Notes: a model not told the origin generated them from the letters alone. Counted from the first letter of the stretch, positions 1-10,290 are shown. The stretch is DNA of 64,000 nt from Rugalucina vietnamica (GCA_964017185.1 OZ024870.1:22777621-22841620); one strand, 5' to 3'. Translations and numbers: made by a program.

Positions 1-104
1 TGAAATCCCAACCTCGACACCAAACAGAAGGACGATTACAAACTACATCGTATGTGACGACACGTACGAAGAGCGAGAAGACAAGCTCTTAAGTTTAACA
101 TCCA

Positions 105-455
105 GAAAGATACAAGTAGGCAATGATCAGGAAATGGCGCAATCAGAAAGAAATTCCAACTCAATAAACCGAGGGGTTGGAAAAAACTAAAATGACATTT
201 AGGTACTTATACCAAGAAAACATATCGTAAGCCGAGTGAGCAGCTCCAATAGGCGGCCACTCAGTTACCCGAACTGAACTAAAAATATGAAAACGAACAT
301 GTACATAAGGCCCAAACAGCACAAAACATTTGACCCAAAACACAAAACAATAAGGACCATAACAGAAGTATCGCCTTGGAACGATCAGTAATACAAAATT
401 ACTGGGGGCTTAAACCGGTTTACAGGCGCCTAGCCTCACCCTCATCTTCTGCAGT
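105..455 (-). repeat. RT-tail repeat core, reverse orientation
   Basis: This is a diverged copy of the tail repeat that follows the reverse-transcriptase relics at 9.3-9.8 kb and 42.5-43.05 kb. It shares in order the blocks TACAAGTAGGCAA, CCAATAGG(T/C)GGCCACTCA, AGAAGTATCGCCTTGGAACG and GGCTTAAACCGGTTT. It is more diverged than the copies beyond 31 kb. The small reading frame across it is not conserved between copies, so it is not called coding. Confidence 0.8.
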
Positions 456-2312
456 TGAGTCCGCCTCAACCAAAAGATGGTGTGAGCTTAAGGTAAAGGC
501 AGACGGAATAAGATAAATCACAGCCGTGAGCGTTAACGTTCACAAATAATTATTTTTACCTTAAGTGTTTCTTGCTTGATATCAAAGTTATTACATGGTT
601 TTGTAGGTAAGGTTTGGCATCAGGTTTCCACGAAAACTCCACGTGGAAAAGTCACGTTGACCCAGAATCCATTCAATTGTACAAAAATTATCATTCTTAT
701 GTTACAATATCTACTATGTTAAAAGCATACAGACCAAGGCTGACACTAACATGACTAAGAGCTTGTAAAACTACACGGCTAATTTCAGTCTAGACCTTAA
801 AGCGTATGATTTATCAATCTTGTTCGATGAAAATATGGTGACTTCAACGCCATGTCAAGTTGTAGTTGTCGAAGGCAATAAGTAAGAATAATTCACAATA
901 ATATTCACGTTTTTCAGACAATCTTATTATAGTATGAAACAACTATGATTTTGAGATAAAGTAAGAATAGATAGACCAGGAAATGATCCAATTAAACTTA
1001 TAATCACAACACATACACAATGTATATTATTGCATGTTTCTGTCATAATCCTGTCTGTTTTGGATTGAATGCAGGTTTAGAATCATACAACAGCTATCTA
1101 AGCTGGGAACAATATGCGCTCTACGTTAAGCGAATGCATTATGATAACGAACCTTCCAATTGAATAATGCTCAACTATTGTTCTCGAAATTTGCGTTAAT
1201 GATCAACAACTTTGCATGATAACCTGCTTCTCCGAAATATGCCTGTGTCAACTTTCCTAGCAGCAAATGACACATATTCCTTTGGTGAATGATAAAGGCA
1301 AATACATTTAGATTAGAAGCATGCAATTATTCATAAGACTTCATATGTTGCATCTCATAGGAACGTGTAACCAATGCCTTTGGGTTTACTATGAATGTTA
1401 AAATGCGCATAAATATAATTATGCACGCCGTTTCCTAAGTTTGTCACTGCATACACGATTAAGCTTAATTAATTTTAGGAATTCTTTGTTTGATGACTAA
1501 ATGATGCATTGATAGGTTCACTGTATGGTTGGTGTTTGAACTATAGATATTCAACACACACAACTTATATGAGTTGAGCTTTGCTCACAGCTAACAATCT
1601 TGTTTAGGGCATCTTAAAGTATGTTCCGTGCCTTTCTCACCAATCAGATAAGCATATCCTAATGTGTGCCTGTCAAAGATTTTTTTTTATCCCAGAACTA
1701 GTACATTTTGCATGTAGCTGTCTCAAAATGCCAATCATTTCTGTATTTAGCCAATGGAAATGTCCATCTTTATGTTTACTTCCACATAAGGAAAAAATGA
1801 GCTGGATGTCAACTGGATGACAAAAATAATCTTGAAAATAATTTGACGGATTTATGCTTTACAATAACCAATGGATGTCATCAGTTACGGGTACTTAAGG
1901 ATCTAAATAGACAACTCATTATACCGTAGATATTTTTGTACATACGTGTATTTGCAAGATAGGGACAGTTACGGTTTATACGTAAGTTGCCGCTCACTTG
2001 CGTATGGATACGCATAAATATGTCAAATTATTTTAGCCTCGCTCCCAAAAAATATACAACATTTCATCCGAAGCTATCCGACTCATTACGACTACAAGTC
2101 CAAATGTGAACAGGAAGCTAAGATCGCATCCTAATATTGGAACTTCTTGAAAGAAAACAAGTGAAACAGAGACCTTCTTATACCAGTCTAGACATTATGA
2201 TTGATGCAGCGTGTTTAATATCAAAATAATGGTTTTGATGCAATGTCAAGTTGTAGTTGTAAAAAGCAATAAGACAAATGCACAATCACGTTTTTCAGAC
2301 AATCCTATTATA
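456..2312. other. Intergenic, two old repeat fragments
   Basis: No gene is recognisable. Positions 830-960 and 2,195-2,312 are diverged copies of a segment that recurs in the tandem units near 39,190, 52,690 and 60,820; the shared words include CATGTCAAGTTGTA and CACAATAATATTCAC. Positions 1,400-1,490 weakly resemble 12,955-13,070. The rest is AT-rich and unassigned. Confidence 0.5.
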
Positions 2313-2548
2313 TGAGCCACCACAAGGGAAAACCAACAAACTGCATAGGTGAAAACAAAGACGCAGATCAGCTTCGCGGTAACCGCGAAGCTGATCAGCG
2401 CCTTTGTTTTCGCTACTCGGATAGTGCAATTCCTCTTCTACTTAAATCCGAAATTTCAAGCTTCTTGCTCTTTTCTGTGACTGTACAGGTCGATTTGTGT
2501 CGTACCTGGTCGGAAACCACATTGTTGGTTTTCCCACGAGGCGGCTCA
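2313..2548. mobile_element. TGAGCC MITE copy 1, complete, TA target duplication
   Basis: The 236 bp element begins TGAGCC and ends GGCTCA, with inverted ends that continue into GGGAAAACCAACAA and TTGTTGGTTTTCCC. It is flanked by TA on both sides, which suits a Tc1/mariner-type MITE. A near-perfect palindrome at about 2,355-2,407 is built on GATCAGCTTCGCGGT and its complement. The related segment at 925-950 has no MITE at the matching place and acts as an empty site. The overlapping 144-codon frame is an artefact of the repeat. Confidence 0.8.
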
Positions 2549-2790
2549 TATCAGACAAGCATCATAATTAATTGGACCTTATGTTTTAGAGACAAAACCA
2601 TCATATTAATGTTTGTAATTCAGATTTGTTTTTCTGTTATGAGGAGTAAACAACTTTGGTCCAGAAAGCTCTGTGATATTAGCGGATCCGTTTCTGGTCG
2701 TGGGTTTGCCCCCTCCCCCCTCTGCCCCCTGCTGCGCCATAGATAAGACATTGAAAATGTAACTACTGGTCACTTTAAGGCCTAGGGTAC
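2549..2790. other. Continuation of the repeat interrupted by MITE copy 1
   Basis: After the MITE the sequence resumes the segment seen at 830-960 and in the tandem units (words such as GAGACAAAACCATCAT). No gene is seen. It ends in a short C-rich stretch near 2,705-2,735. Confidence 0.4.
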
Positions 2791-2800
2791 ACTAATGCCT

Positions 2801-3140
2801 AGGTCACACTAGCACTTACGTAGCTGTGGATAGTTGCAGTTACTAGACGTAGCGAACCGCAGCAATTTCTGGGCGGGGATAACTGTTTTATTTAATGAAT
2901 TTACGTATATCCTCAAAATAATCTAAGGGCCAGAAAATTAATTTTGCAGACTTTGTGTATGTCAAATAATTTCTTTTATTTTATGATGTATAATAAATGT
3001 CCAATGGGTACCCTAACCAATAAGCCCCAAAGAGCTTCAGATCAATCGACAATAAACTTGTCAGTGTTCATGGCACAACACTACCCTTAAAAATTCGCTA
3101 TTTTACACAAGGTGGGTGGGGAAGTAAATTCTACAAAGCA
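2801..3140. repeat. Left inverted arm of the Tc1-like transposon
   Basis: Positions about 2,880-3,140 are the reverse complement of 6,310-6,550. Shared blocks are ATAATCTAAGGGCC, GGTACCCTAACCAATAA and TTCGCTATTTTACACA. The arms bracket transposase relics at 3,246-3,850 and 5,978-6,270, so they are most simply the long terminal or subterminal inverted repeats of that transposon. The exact outer ends could not be fixed; a direct TCACACTAGCAC word occurs at both 2,806 and 6,773. Confidence 0.6.
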
Positions 3141-3245
3141 TTAGTTTTTACAAGAATATGACCGTAAACATGAACCCAGTAACGGGCATATAAAGCATGA
3201 AGCTGTTTTACCTCCATGCGGTGTGACAGGAAGTTTTAAATTCAC

Positions 3246-3850
3246 TTCCGGTTGCCCGCAAGACGAATCTGCACGTCAGTCCATAATACGGCTCTAAATG
3301 ACCATTTTATTGCAAATTTAGCCACCCGACCCATGTCTGACACCACAAAAACGCTAAAGCTCAAGTCCATGATGCTTTTTGGAATCATGTTTGTGACCAG
3401 GCAACAAAAATTTGTCTGCACAATCTTAAAATTAATGCAAGAAGACCTCTTGTATGCTCACAGTGACCCAACAATCCAGATGACTTCGACTGACATCAGA
3501 ACATTCTACTGGCTTCTTTGGTCCGAAGTGTCGAAAATCAGCTTAGATGTCAGTGACGGAAGACAAACGTGAGTGGTGTCAGACAATTGAGAGTTTCAAT
3601 TGACGTTGTGCTATTGGAACACAATTTGTTTAATTTTAATTTAATGCTTTATTTCTGTAACGAGGATTCCTAACAACCCGTGGGTCACAATTTGTTTGGC
3701 AGACCAAATCTGCTTGTGTGGGGTGGGTATGTAATGTTGGTTCATTGGAGCTGTACAGGGTTCAGAACGGGTCGCTGACTGACATGCAATACGGATATAG
3801 AACCCTGGCATCATCGTTCGTCCATTTACTGGCTCATTGGGTCCTGAGTT
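3246..3850 (+). pseudogene. Tc1/mariner-type transposase relic, N-terminal and middle part
   Basis: A 106-codon frame (3,252-3,572) and broken frames after it give phrases typical of Tc1-like transposases in the usual order: an ARRP-like linker, then WLLWSEVSKISLDVSDGRQ (the family usually has a FSDES-type motif here with the first catalytic Asp), then VWGGY and a GTGLT-like region. The reading frame is lost several times and the catalytic DDE/D set is incomplete. The coding trace stops exactly where the GACGTC element begins and resumes beyond it. Assignment is from motif memory. Confidence 0.5.
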
Positions 3851-3856
3851 TATTTT

Positions 3857-5977
3857 CCCAGCAGACATTTGACGTCAGTTGGACGTCAGATAGACGTCAG
3901 ACTCCGACGTCATAATGACGTTGGATTTAGGTTGATTTTGAAAGTTTGTTTGACGTCAAAAACAGACGTCATTCTGACGTCAAAAACAGACGTCATTCTG
4001 ACGTCAGAAAAACAACGTTGGTTTGACGTCTCAAATGTGACGTCATAATGACGTTGGGGTTAGGTTGATTTTGAAAGTTTGTTTGACGTCAAAAACAGAC
4101 GTCAATCTGACGTGCTAAAACCGATATCAAGAATGTTTGTTCGCAGTTTAATTAACTTTCTGAAATCCTGAAGTGGATTCAGTAGTGCGGTGATGCACTA
4201 TTGTTATTCCCTTTCACTCCTTTGATAGAGTTATTCGGGAAAATGTTTAAGATATTGAACCACTCTGATGTTGGTATATCTTATTCATGTCAAATTTTAT
4301 TGTTATATGGTGCTAAAACAAATAAGACATTAGTGTAAATAATAAGACTATTGTGAACAATCAATAATTTGAAATGGTGAAATAAGTATTAAAATATACA
4401 AATTTCATTTTCGTCTTAATAGAAGGTTTAATAATTTAGTGAAAGACTTTATTTTGATTAACAAATAATTATTTTTTTCTAAATTAATTAAGCATGGTGA
4501 TTTCCGATACGAGACCTAGATATGGCTTTTTTAAAAGTGGCAATGTTGAAATTATTATTTGAATTTGATGTTGTTACATTTGCGCAAGAAATTATGTCAG
4601 TTCAAGGGCAGCTAACTCTGTCGACATATGACGTTAGACTTACGTTTGAATCCGGTGTCATTTCGACATATCAATTCGTCCACTGACGTCAGGACTGGAC
4701 GTCAGGTGGACGTTGGTTATTGGTTGTATGACTTCGTGACCAAAATACAACCAATATCCGACGTCAAGTTAACGTCAGATGCCTGCTGGGGACGTGTTTT
4801 TCATATATGTAAGATCCTCTATATAATATCAAATTCAAATAATAATTTCAACCTTGCCACTTAAAAGTCATATCTGAGTCTCGTATGGGAAATCCTATAT
4901 TTCTCCCTCATGCTTAATTAATGTAGAAAAAAATGATTATCTATTAATCAAAATAAAGTCTTTCACTAAATTATCAAACTTTCAATTAAGATGAAAATAA
5001 AATTTGTATATTTTAATATTTATTTCACCATTGTTCAGAATAATCTTATTTCTCACACTAATGTCTTATTGGTTTTAGCACCATAAAGCAATAAAATTTT
5101 GCATAAATAAGATGTACCAACATCAGGCTGAATTAATATCTTGAACATTTTGTATGTTCCGAGAAGCCTCCATGGCGCAGTGGTTAAGCCACTTGCCTTG
5201 TAAACCAGGGGTCGCAGGTTCGATCTCGGGCTTCTCCTAAAACAACTACAAAAAACAATCTCCCGGTTGAGCCTTCGGGTGCTCCCGGGACAACAAAAAA
5301 ACCCACAAAACAACCTCTTATAGTACTGGTCTCGCCCAGGAAAAAAAAAAGAAAAAACTATCTAAGGAGTGAAAGGGACTATCAAAAGTGCATCACTGCT
5401 CTTCTGAATCCACTGTTATTCAAAAATGCGAAAAAATATACACCTTAAACTATTTATATGACATTTGAATTCAAACGTCGTTTTTAGGACGTCAGATTGA
5501 CGTCAGCTTTCAGACGTTAAACCGACGTCGGATTTAGCACGTAATTTTGACGTCTAGTTTTGACAACAAACAAACTTTCAAAATCAACCTAACTCCAACG
5601 TTATTATGACGTTGGAGTCTGACGTCAATCTGACGTCCAACGGACGTCAAATGTCTGCTGGAAGTAACATAGAAAAAAAAGAAAGGAAGAAAGCAAAAGA
5701 AACACACGAAACGAATGATCTGATTTTTACCCAAAGTGAAGTTTCATTAATTTACACACCACACATGGTCAGAAGTATGAAAAACACAAGGTCTAAATCA
5801 CGTCTTGATTACGACGTCTAACTGACGAACTAGTTTGACGTCAAAACAACGTCCAATCCAGACGTCCAAAAGACGTCAGGAAATGACGTCTGATAGACGT
5901 TGGAAATTGGTTATATGACGTCGCGACCAAAATATAACCAATATCTGACGTCAAACAGACGTCAGGTGCCTGCTGGG
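3857..5977. mobile_element. Composite GACGTC-palindrome element, nested copies
   Basis: The block begins CCCAGCAGACATTTGACGTC and ends GTGCCTGCTGGG, an imperfect terminal inverted repeat. About thirty GACGTC hexamers occur, many inside TGACGTCA, the CRE octamer. It appears to hold three pieces: a full copy at 3,857-4,790 with both end types, a partly inverted copy at 4,791-5,661 that makes a large fold-back with the first, and a right-end copy at about 5,662-5,977. The AT-rich middle (about 4,120-4,620) pairs with 4,800-5,460. No transposase is present. It splits the Tc1-like transposase. Target duplication is unclear (T-rich on both sides). Confidence 0.7.
5161..5310 (+). mobile_element. tRNA-derived SINE, Thr-like head
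   Basis: A tRNA-like head runs about 5,163-5,236. The acceptor arms AGAAGCC and GGCTTCT pair over 7 bp, the A-box is TGGCGCAGTGG, the B-box is GGTTCGATCTC, and the anticodon loop CTTGTAA carries TGT (Thr). A body follows with a strong hairpin, CCCGG...CCGGG enclosing GAGC-CTTCGG-GCTC, a UUCG-type loop. The trailing body and lack of a clean cloverleaf end favour a SINE over a functional tRNA. It sits inside the inverted half of the GACGTC element and interrupts its symmetry, so it inserted later. Confidence 0.75.
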
Positions 5978-6270
5978 TTAATGGCCGATAACGACCAATT
6001 ACGAAGGGCTCGAGGGGTTAGAGGGTTCCTTGGATGCGAGTATGGACTGGCTTGCACGTCCTGATTACATGAACTTGATTGAGCATGTCTGGGATTGTCT
6101 ATACAGAGAAAAAATGCGGCCTCTAATGTTCAATTTGTAACGGGAGAAAGTCTGGAACATGAGCTGGGATACGATCGGGGCATGATTCCTCTTGCGGACA
6201 TCCTGAAGTTGATTTAGAGCTTCCGGTCACATGGCATGGAAGTTATACAGACCCAAGATCAACTTATCCA
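5978..6270 (+). pseudogene. Tc1/mariner-type transposase relic, C-terminal part
   Basis: One frame reads MDWLARPDYMNLIEHVWDCL, a clear degenerate form of the Tc1-family block W-P-A-R-S-P-D-L-N-P-I-E-H-V-W-D, whose final part carries the third catalytic acidic residue. Downstream a trace of the family's last helix remains (ILKLI, then MEVIQ). Stops interrupt it. It continues the relic at 3,246-3,850, from which it is separated by the GACGTC element. Confidence 0.65.
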
Positions 6271-6309
6271 ATTTCAAGCTGACATCAACAGCAATGATGT
6301 TGTAAAAAG

Positions 6310-6580
6310 AAGACAATTTCTTAATTTTACTACCCCACCCGCCATGTGTAAAATAGCGAATTTTGAGGGTAGTGTTGTTCCATGATCACTGGCAAGTTTA
6401 TTGTCAATTGATTTTAAGCTTTTGGTGATTTATTGGTTAGGGTACCCACTGAACATTTATTATACATCATAAAATAAAAGAAATTATTTGACATTCACAA
6501 AATCTGCAAAATTAAAATTTTTGGCCCTTAGATTATTTTGAGGAGTATATTATAACAACCTATAAATACGAATGATACGG
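6310..6580. repeat. Right inverted arm of the Tc1-like transposon
   Basis: Reverse complement of about 2,880-3,140, including TGTGTAAAATAGCGAA, TTATTGGTTAGGGTACCC and GGCCCTTAGATTATTTTGAG. It lies just outside the transposase C-terminal relic, as expected for the transposon end. The arm is roughly 270 bp. Confidence 0.65.
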
Positions 6581-6900
6581 GGTTACGGATATATTCGGAA
6601 GCATACGGAAAATACTTGTCTACATACCTTTCGATACCAGCTGTTACATTTAGATACGGACAGACACCTTCAGATACGCATTTGTTACGCTCTCCTGCCT
6701 ATAAAACGGTGCAATGTGATGTTTTGTTTTGTTTTTATAAACAACCGCTGTTTATCGTCAAAGTAAAGTCACACTAGCACATACGGATGCGACGGACGCT
6801 GCGGACAAGTCGCCGTATCTATCCGTTATATCCGTAATAAATCGTATCTTATCCGTATATGAACGTACCTGTACATGTACGTGTTGTATCCACAGGGTCC
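6581..6900. repeat. ATCCGTAT/ATACGGAT-rich low-complexity tract
   Basis: Many short words related to ATACGG and its complement CCGTAT recur in both orientations (6,580-6,670, 6,780-6,870). Similar words occur near 1,925-2,030 and 2,815-2,830. This is probably the outer part of the same transposon family or another decayed inverted repeat. No gene is supported. Confidence 0.4.
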
Positions 6901-6939
6901 GTAGAATCCGCGCCCAAATTTTGAAGAAAATAAAAAATC

Positions 6940-7092
6940 TGGTAAGTTGATCGATCTAGTGATTGAGTGATCGATCGGTCGGTCGACTGATCTATCGAGT
7001 ATTGATCGACCGCAATCGATCAAGTGATTGATTGATCGATCCATCTCTTGACTTGTCGATAGAGTGATTGATCAATCGAGTGATTGTTTTAA
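6940..7092. repeat. GATC/GATT tetranucleotide-derived cluster
   Basis: About 150 bp composed mainly of GATCGAT, GATTGATT and TCGATCGG words. It is self-complementary at many registers because GATC is palindromic. It is simple-sequence in nature; the minus-strand frame across it (RSINHLIDC and so on) is a by-product. Confidence 0.75.
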
Positions 7093-7207
7093 AGAAACGG
7101 AAATAACTTCTCATAAAGCCTGGTTTCCACGGACAATTTTTCTTTGACGAAAATTATTTGTCACAGAAAATTTGGCAATGAATTTACGTTTACGTTGACA
7201 TAAACCG

Positions 7208-7396
7208 GCCTGAGTGTGCAGCTACAGAAGATGGCTAGACGCTTAAATTTTGGATTTAGGAAAAAGATGAATTGTTCTACCCGTTTATATAAAACAAAGG
7301 CGCTGATCAACTGTGCAGTTACTGCACAGCTGATCTGCACCTTTGTTTTCGCAAAAGCACATGGCAAAACTCTGGTTTCTCATGATACTGCTCAGT
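7208..7396. mobile_element. TGAGCC MITE copy 2, diverged, reverse form
   Basis: The central palindrome GGCGCTGATCAACTGTGCAG / CTGCACAGCTGATCTGCACC sits at about 7,301-7,342 and the ACAAAGGCGC / TTTGTTTTCGC flanks are recognisable. The outer ends have decayed (CATGATACTGCTCA at the right). It is the first of three adjacent copies. Confidence 0.65.
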
Positions 7397-7423
7397 AATA
7401 ACTTGATATTTTAATGGACAAAA

Positions 7424-7627
7424 TGAGCCACATCATGAGAAAACCAACATTTTGCATATGCGAAAACAAAGACGCAGATAACCGCGAAGATGATCAGCGC
7501 TTTTGCTTTCTCGCTACTTCTTAAATCCAAAATTCCAAGCTTCTAGCTTGCTTTTATGGCTGTATAGCCTGGTTTGTGTCAGACCTATTCGGAAACCATA
7601 TTGTTGGTTTTCTCATGATGCTGCTCA
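7424..7627. mobile_element. TGAGCC MITE copy 3
   Basis: Starts TGAGCCACATCATGAGAAAA and ends TTTTCTCATGATGCTGCTCA, so both terminal repeats are present. The central palindrome is shortened relative to copy 1 (GCAGATAACCGCGAAGATGATC), which explains the 204 bp length. It lies directly between copies 2 and 4. Confidence 0.75.
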
Positions 7628-7808
7628 AATATACATTTGCGAAACCAAAACCGCAGATCAGCTTTGCAGATCAGCGCCTTTGTTTTCGCACCACAGATGA
7701 TATGATGCCTCAATTTCAAGCTTCTAATTATTTTCTGTAAATTTACAGGTCGGTTTGTGTTGGACCTTGTTGGAAACCCCGAAGACCGGTTTTCTCTCGT
7801 CGTGGCTC
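7628..7808. mobile_element. TGAGCC MITE copy 4, 5' truncated
   Basis: Begins inside the family near GCGAAACCAAAACCGCAGATC and runs to the variant right end AAGACCGGTTTTCTC...GTGGCTC seen also in the tandem units. It abuts copy 3, suggesting serial insertion or recombination among copies. Confidence 0.65.
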
Positions 7809-8089
7809 TTAATGCCTTCCTTTTCTGAAAGTCAACAGGCTTTATTAAATTTACAACAACATTTCAAGGAAACAGAATACTTCCTGTATTAATGAATTGA
7901 CAAAATGGTTACAAAGGATCATTTGCTAGCTTTTAAAGCATTAAGTGCCCAGACTGACACTCATTTATTTTCAGCCTAGACTGTCTGAATGTGGTAAATA
8001 TAGAAATCCAGAAATAGTTTTAGCTTTATTATCACTACTTTACAATGAATTTAGTGAACAAAATGAGCAATGCATTCTAGGAACACAGA
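7809..8089. other. Unassigned AT-rich spacer
   Basis: I see no gene, hairpin or strong repeat in this stretch, which separates the MITE cluster from the fold-back repeat that follows. Confidence 0.4.
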
Positions 8090-8617
8090 GTGTTCTTGAT
8101 GATTCATTGACTAGTTAGAGGTTCACCACGAGGACCGAAGAACTAAGTAAATGTTATGAACCACTGCAGAAGCTGAGGGACCGGTGAAGTTATGGCCATG
8201 TAAATCGATTTAAGTCCGCCAGTAATTTTATATTACTGATCGTTCCAAGGCGATACTTCTGTGGTGGTTCTTTCGTTTTATGTCTTGGTGTTTTAATTTT
8301 TTTTTGTGCTGTTGGCACCTTATGTATGTTTTCATATTTTTAGTTAAGTTTAGGTAACTGAGTGGTGACCTATTGGGAAAATAACTGCCCATTCGGCTTA
8401 CGATATGTTTTCATAAAACATAAAAGACATAAAACAAAAAGAACCACCACAGAAGTATCGCCTTGGAACGATCAGTAACACAAAATTACTGGCGGGCTTA
8501 AACCGGTTTTACATGGCCATAACCTCACCCTCAGCTTCTGCAGTGGTTCATAACATTTAGTTAGTTCTTCGGTCCTCATGGTGAATCTCTAACTAGTCAA
8601 CGAATCATCAAGAACAA
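8090..8617. repeat. RT-tail repeat arranged as a fold-back
   Basis: The forward copy (about 8,090-8,398) runs from GATTCATTGACTAGTTAGAG through GGTTCTTTCG to a switch point near 8,395-8,400. The same family then returns in reverse complement (ACATAAAACAAAAAGAACC, CAGCTTCTGCAGTGGTTCAT, CTAACTAGTCAACGAATCAT). The arms are about 200-230 bp. The same forward-then-reverse arrangement recurs at 31.7-32.5 kb and 56.4-57.2 kb. Confidence 0.8.
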
Positions 8618-8689
8618 ATTAATCTTTAGGAAGGGGGACGGTACCAATATGTATGTAAAATCCATGCCACTTGACCAAGATAGCTGCGA

Positions 8690-9205
8690 TGCCCTTATAT
8701 TTTGATTTTTATATAGTAAACTTTCCGTTTTTGGATGGTGACGTTCCTCACCGTGCTTCTTATGGCGTATACATTTCGCAACTTATTAGGTTTGCTAGAG
8801 TCTGCAATCATGTTACAGACTTCAACGCTCGAAATAAATGCTTAACGGCCAAACTTCTCCAACAGGGTTATCGGTATCATAAACTTCGAAAAACCTTTTC
8901 TAAATTTTATCGTAGACACTATGAATTGATTTCCAAATATAATGTTGGGTTAAAGACGCTTTTAAATGAGGGCCTTTCGGAACCAGAATTTTATGATGAC
9001 TTGGTTTACAAATTCAAGAAACTTATAGGAAGTAATGATTTTTAGAAAAATCATAACACGTTACAGACGTATAGGTTATAACTTGAATGTTATGCGACAG
9101 TCTGCATGCTTAGTTTTTAACCCAATCATGGTTGATAACTACGCTGCCTTCTTTAATTGCACGCCGGTGGGTCGGGCGTCAGACTCTATGATGGCCCCGA
9201 CTTAA
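8690..9205 (+). pseudogene. Reverse-transcriptase C-terminal relic
   Basis: An open frame ending at 9,045 encodes FPFLDGDVPHRASYGVYISQ followed by a basic helix-rich tail (QGYRYHKLRK, FSKFYRRH, GLSEPEF). I recognise this as the region downstream of the polymerase motifs in retroelement proteins abundant in mollusc and cnidarian genomes; the clade is not assigned. After GSNDF a deletion of about ten bases, relative to the copy at 42,218, breaks the frame, and the rest (RYRRIGYNLNVMRQSACLVF) continues in another frame to about 9,205. The 5' part with the catalytic residues is missing, as in a 5'-truncated insertion. Confidence 0.7.
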
Positions 9206-9840
9206 AGCTATTCATTTTAGTTGGTTGGGGCCGGAGCTTCTTGTCTGTTGCTTGGCCCACCGGGGTCCAACTGATGTTTTTTCTGATGTTTTGCTCCGGA
9301 GTTAGTAAGTTATTCGGCGCCCAGGGATCTCCATCGTCGGGCAGCTTACTGAATCTGTGAGTCCTGGTTTTTGATTCATCAGGATGTTAATCATGATTTA
9401 TTTGTTTGTTCTTGATGATTCATTGACTAGTTAGAGATTCAACACGAGGACCGAAGAACTAACTAAATGTTATGAACCACTGCAGAAGCTGAGGGTGAGG
9501 TTACGGCCGTGTAAAATCGATTTTAACTCGCCAGTAACTTTTTGTTACTGATCGTTCCAAGTCGATACTTCTGTGGTGGTTCTTTTTGTTTTATGTCTTG
9601 GTGCTTTATATTTTTGTGTTGTTGGCGCCTTATGTATGTTATCATATTTTTAGTTAAGTTAAGGTAACTGATTGGCCACCTATTGGAAAATAGCTGCTCA
9701 TTCGGCTTACGAAATGTTTTCATGGTATAGGTACCTGATTGTTAGTTTGGTTTTTTCCCACCACGGGTTTTTGGAGTGGGAATCTTTTGCTGTTTGCGCC
9801 TTTTCCTGATTTTTGCATTTTTGTACCTTATAAAAACCCC
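9206..9840 (+). repeat. 3' tail of the RT element
   Basis: This follows the RT relic and shares with 42,430-43,052 the blocks GGCGCCCAGGGATCTCCATC, GAACCACTGCAGAAGCTGAG, GATCGTTCCAAG, and the end region TTTTTTCCCACC...TTTTTGTACCTT. The position after an RT fragment in two places shows that this repeat family is the 3' untranslated tail of that retroelement. The solo and fold-back copies elsewhere are derivatives. Confidence 0.75.
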
Positions 9841-10073
9841 AACTACTTTTCTTTTGTCCAGTGACTGCACTTCCTGACTCTCGAGTGAGCGATCGTTGCC
9901 CTTTTGGCTACTTGTTTATTATAGGCATCACACGTGTGCTTTGACCTACGATTCTATCCGGAGTAACAGATATCGGGAAAGTAGGAAAGTTACATTTATT
10001 GCCATTAAATCTGTACTTTATCTGTTATTTTGACAAACAAGGTCTCAACAAGTGACAGCCCGGCCCTTCAATA
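9841..10073. other. Unassigned spacer
   Basis: No gene or repeat family recognised. It lies between the RT tail and MITE copy 5. Confidence 0.35.
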
Positions 10074-10290
10074 TGAGCTGCCTCGTGGGAAAACCAACAA
10101 TGTGGTTTCCGACCAGGTCCTACATAAACCGGCCTGTACAGTCACAGAAAAGAGCTATAATCTTGAAATTTCGGATTTAAGTAAAAGAGTAACTATACTA
10201 TCCGAGTAGCGAAAACAAAGGCGCTGATCAGCTTCGCAGTTACTGCGAAGCTGATCTGCGCCTTTGTTTTCGCATAGGCAGATTGTTTGT
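10074..10290. mobile_element. TGAGCC MITE copy 5, right end truncated
   Basis: Begins TGAGCTGCCTCGTGGGAAAA and contains a near-perfect central palindrome at about 10,221-10,263 (GCTGATCAGCTTCGCAGT and its complement). The last part stops after GGCAGATTGTT, short of the expected GGTTTTCCC...GGCTCA end. It is in the opposite orientation to copy 1. Confidence 0.75.

Noticed and set aside
2312-2746. 144-codon frame starting MSHHKGKPTNC
   Set aside because: It begins in the MITE terminal repeat and runs through the palindrome; other MITE copies do not keep the frame.
5163-5236. A functional tRNA-Thr gene
   Set aside because: The head pairs well, but it is followed by a SINE-like body, a truncated copy exists at 21,563, and it lies inside a mobile element.
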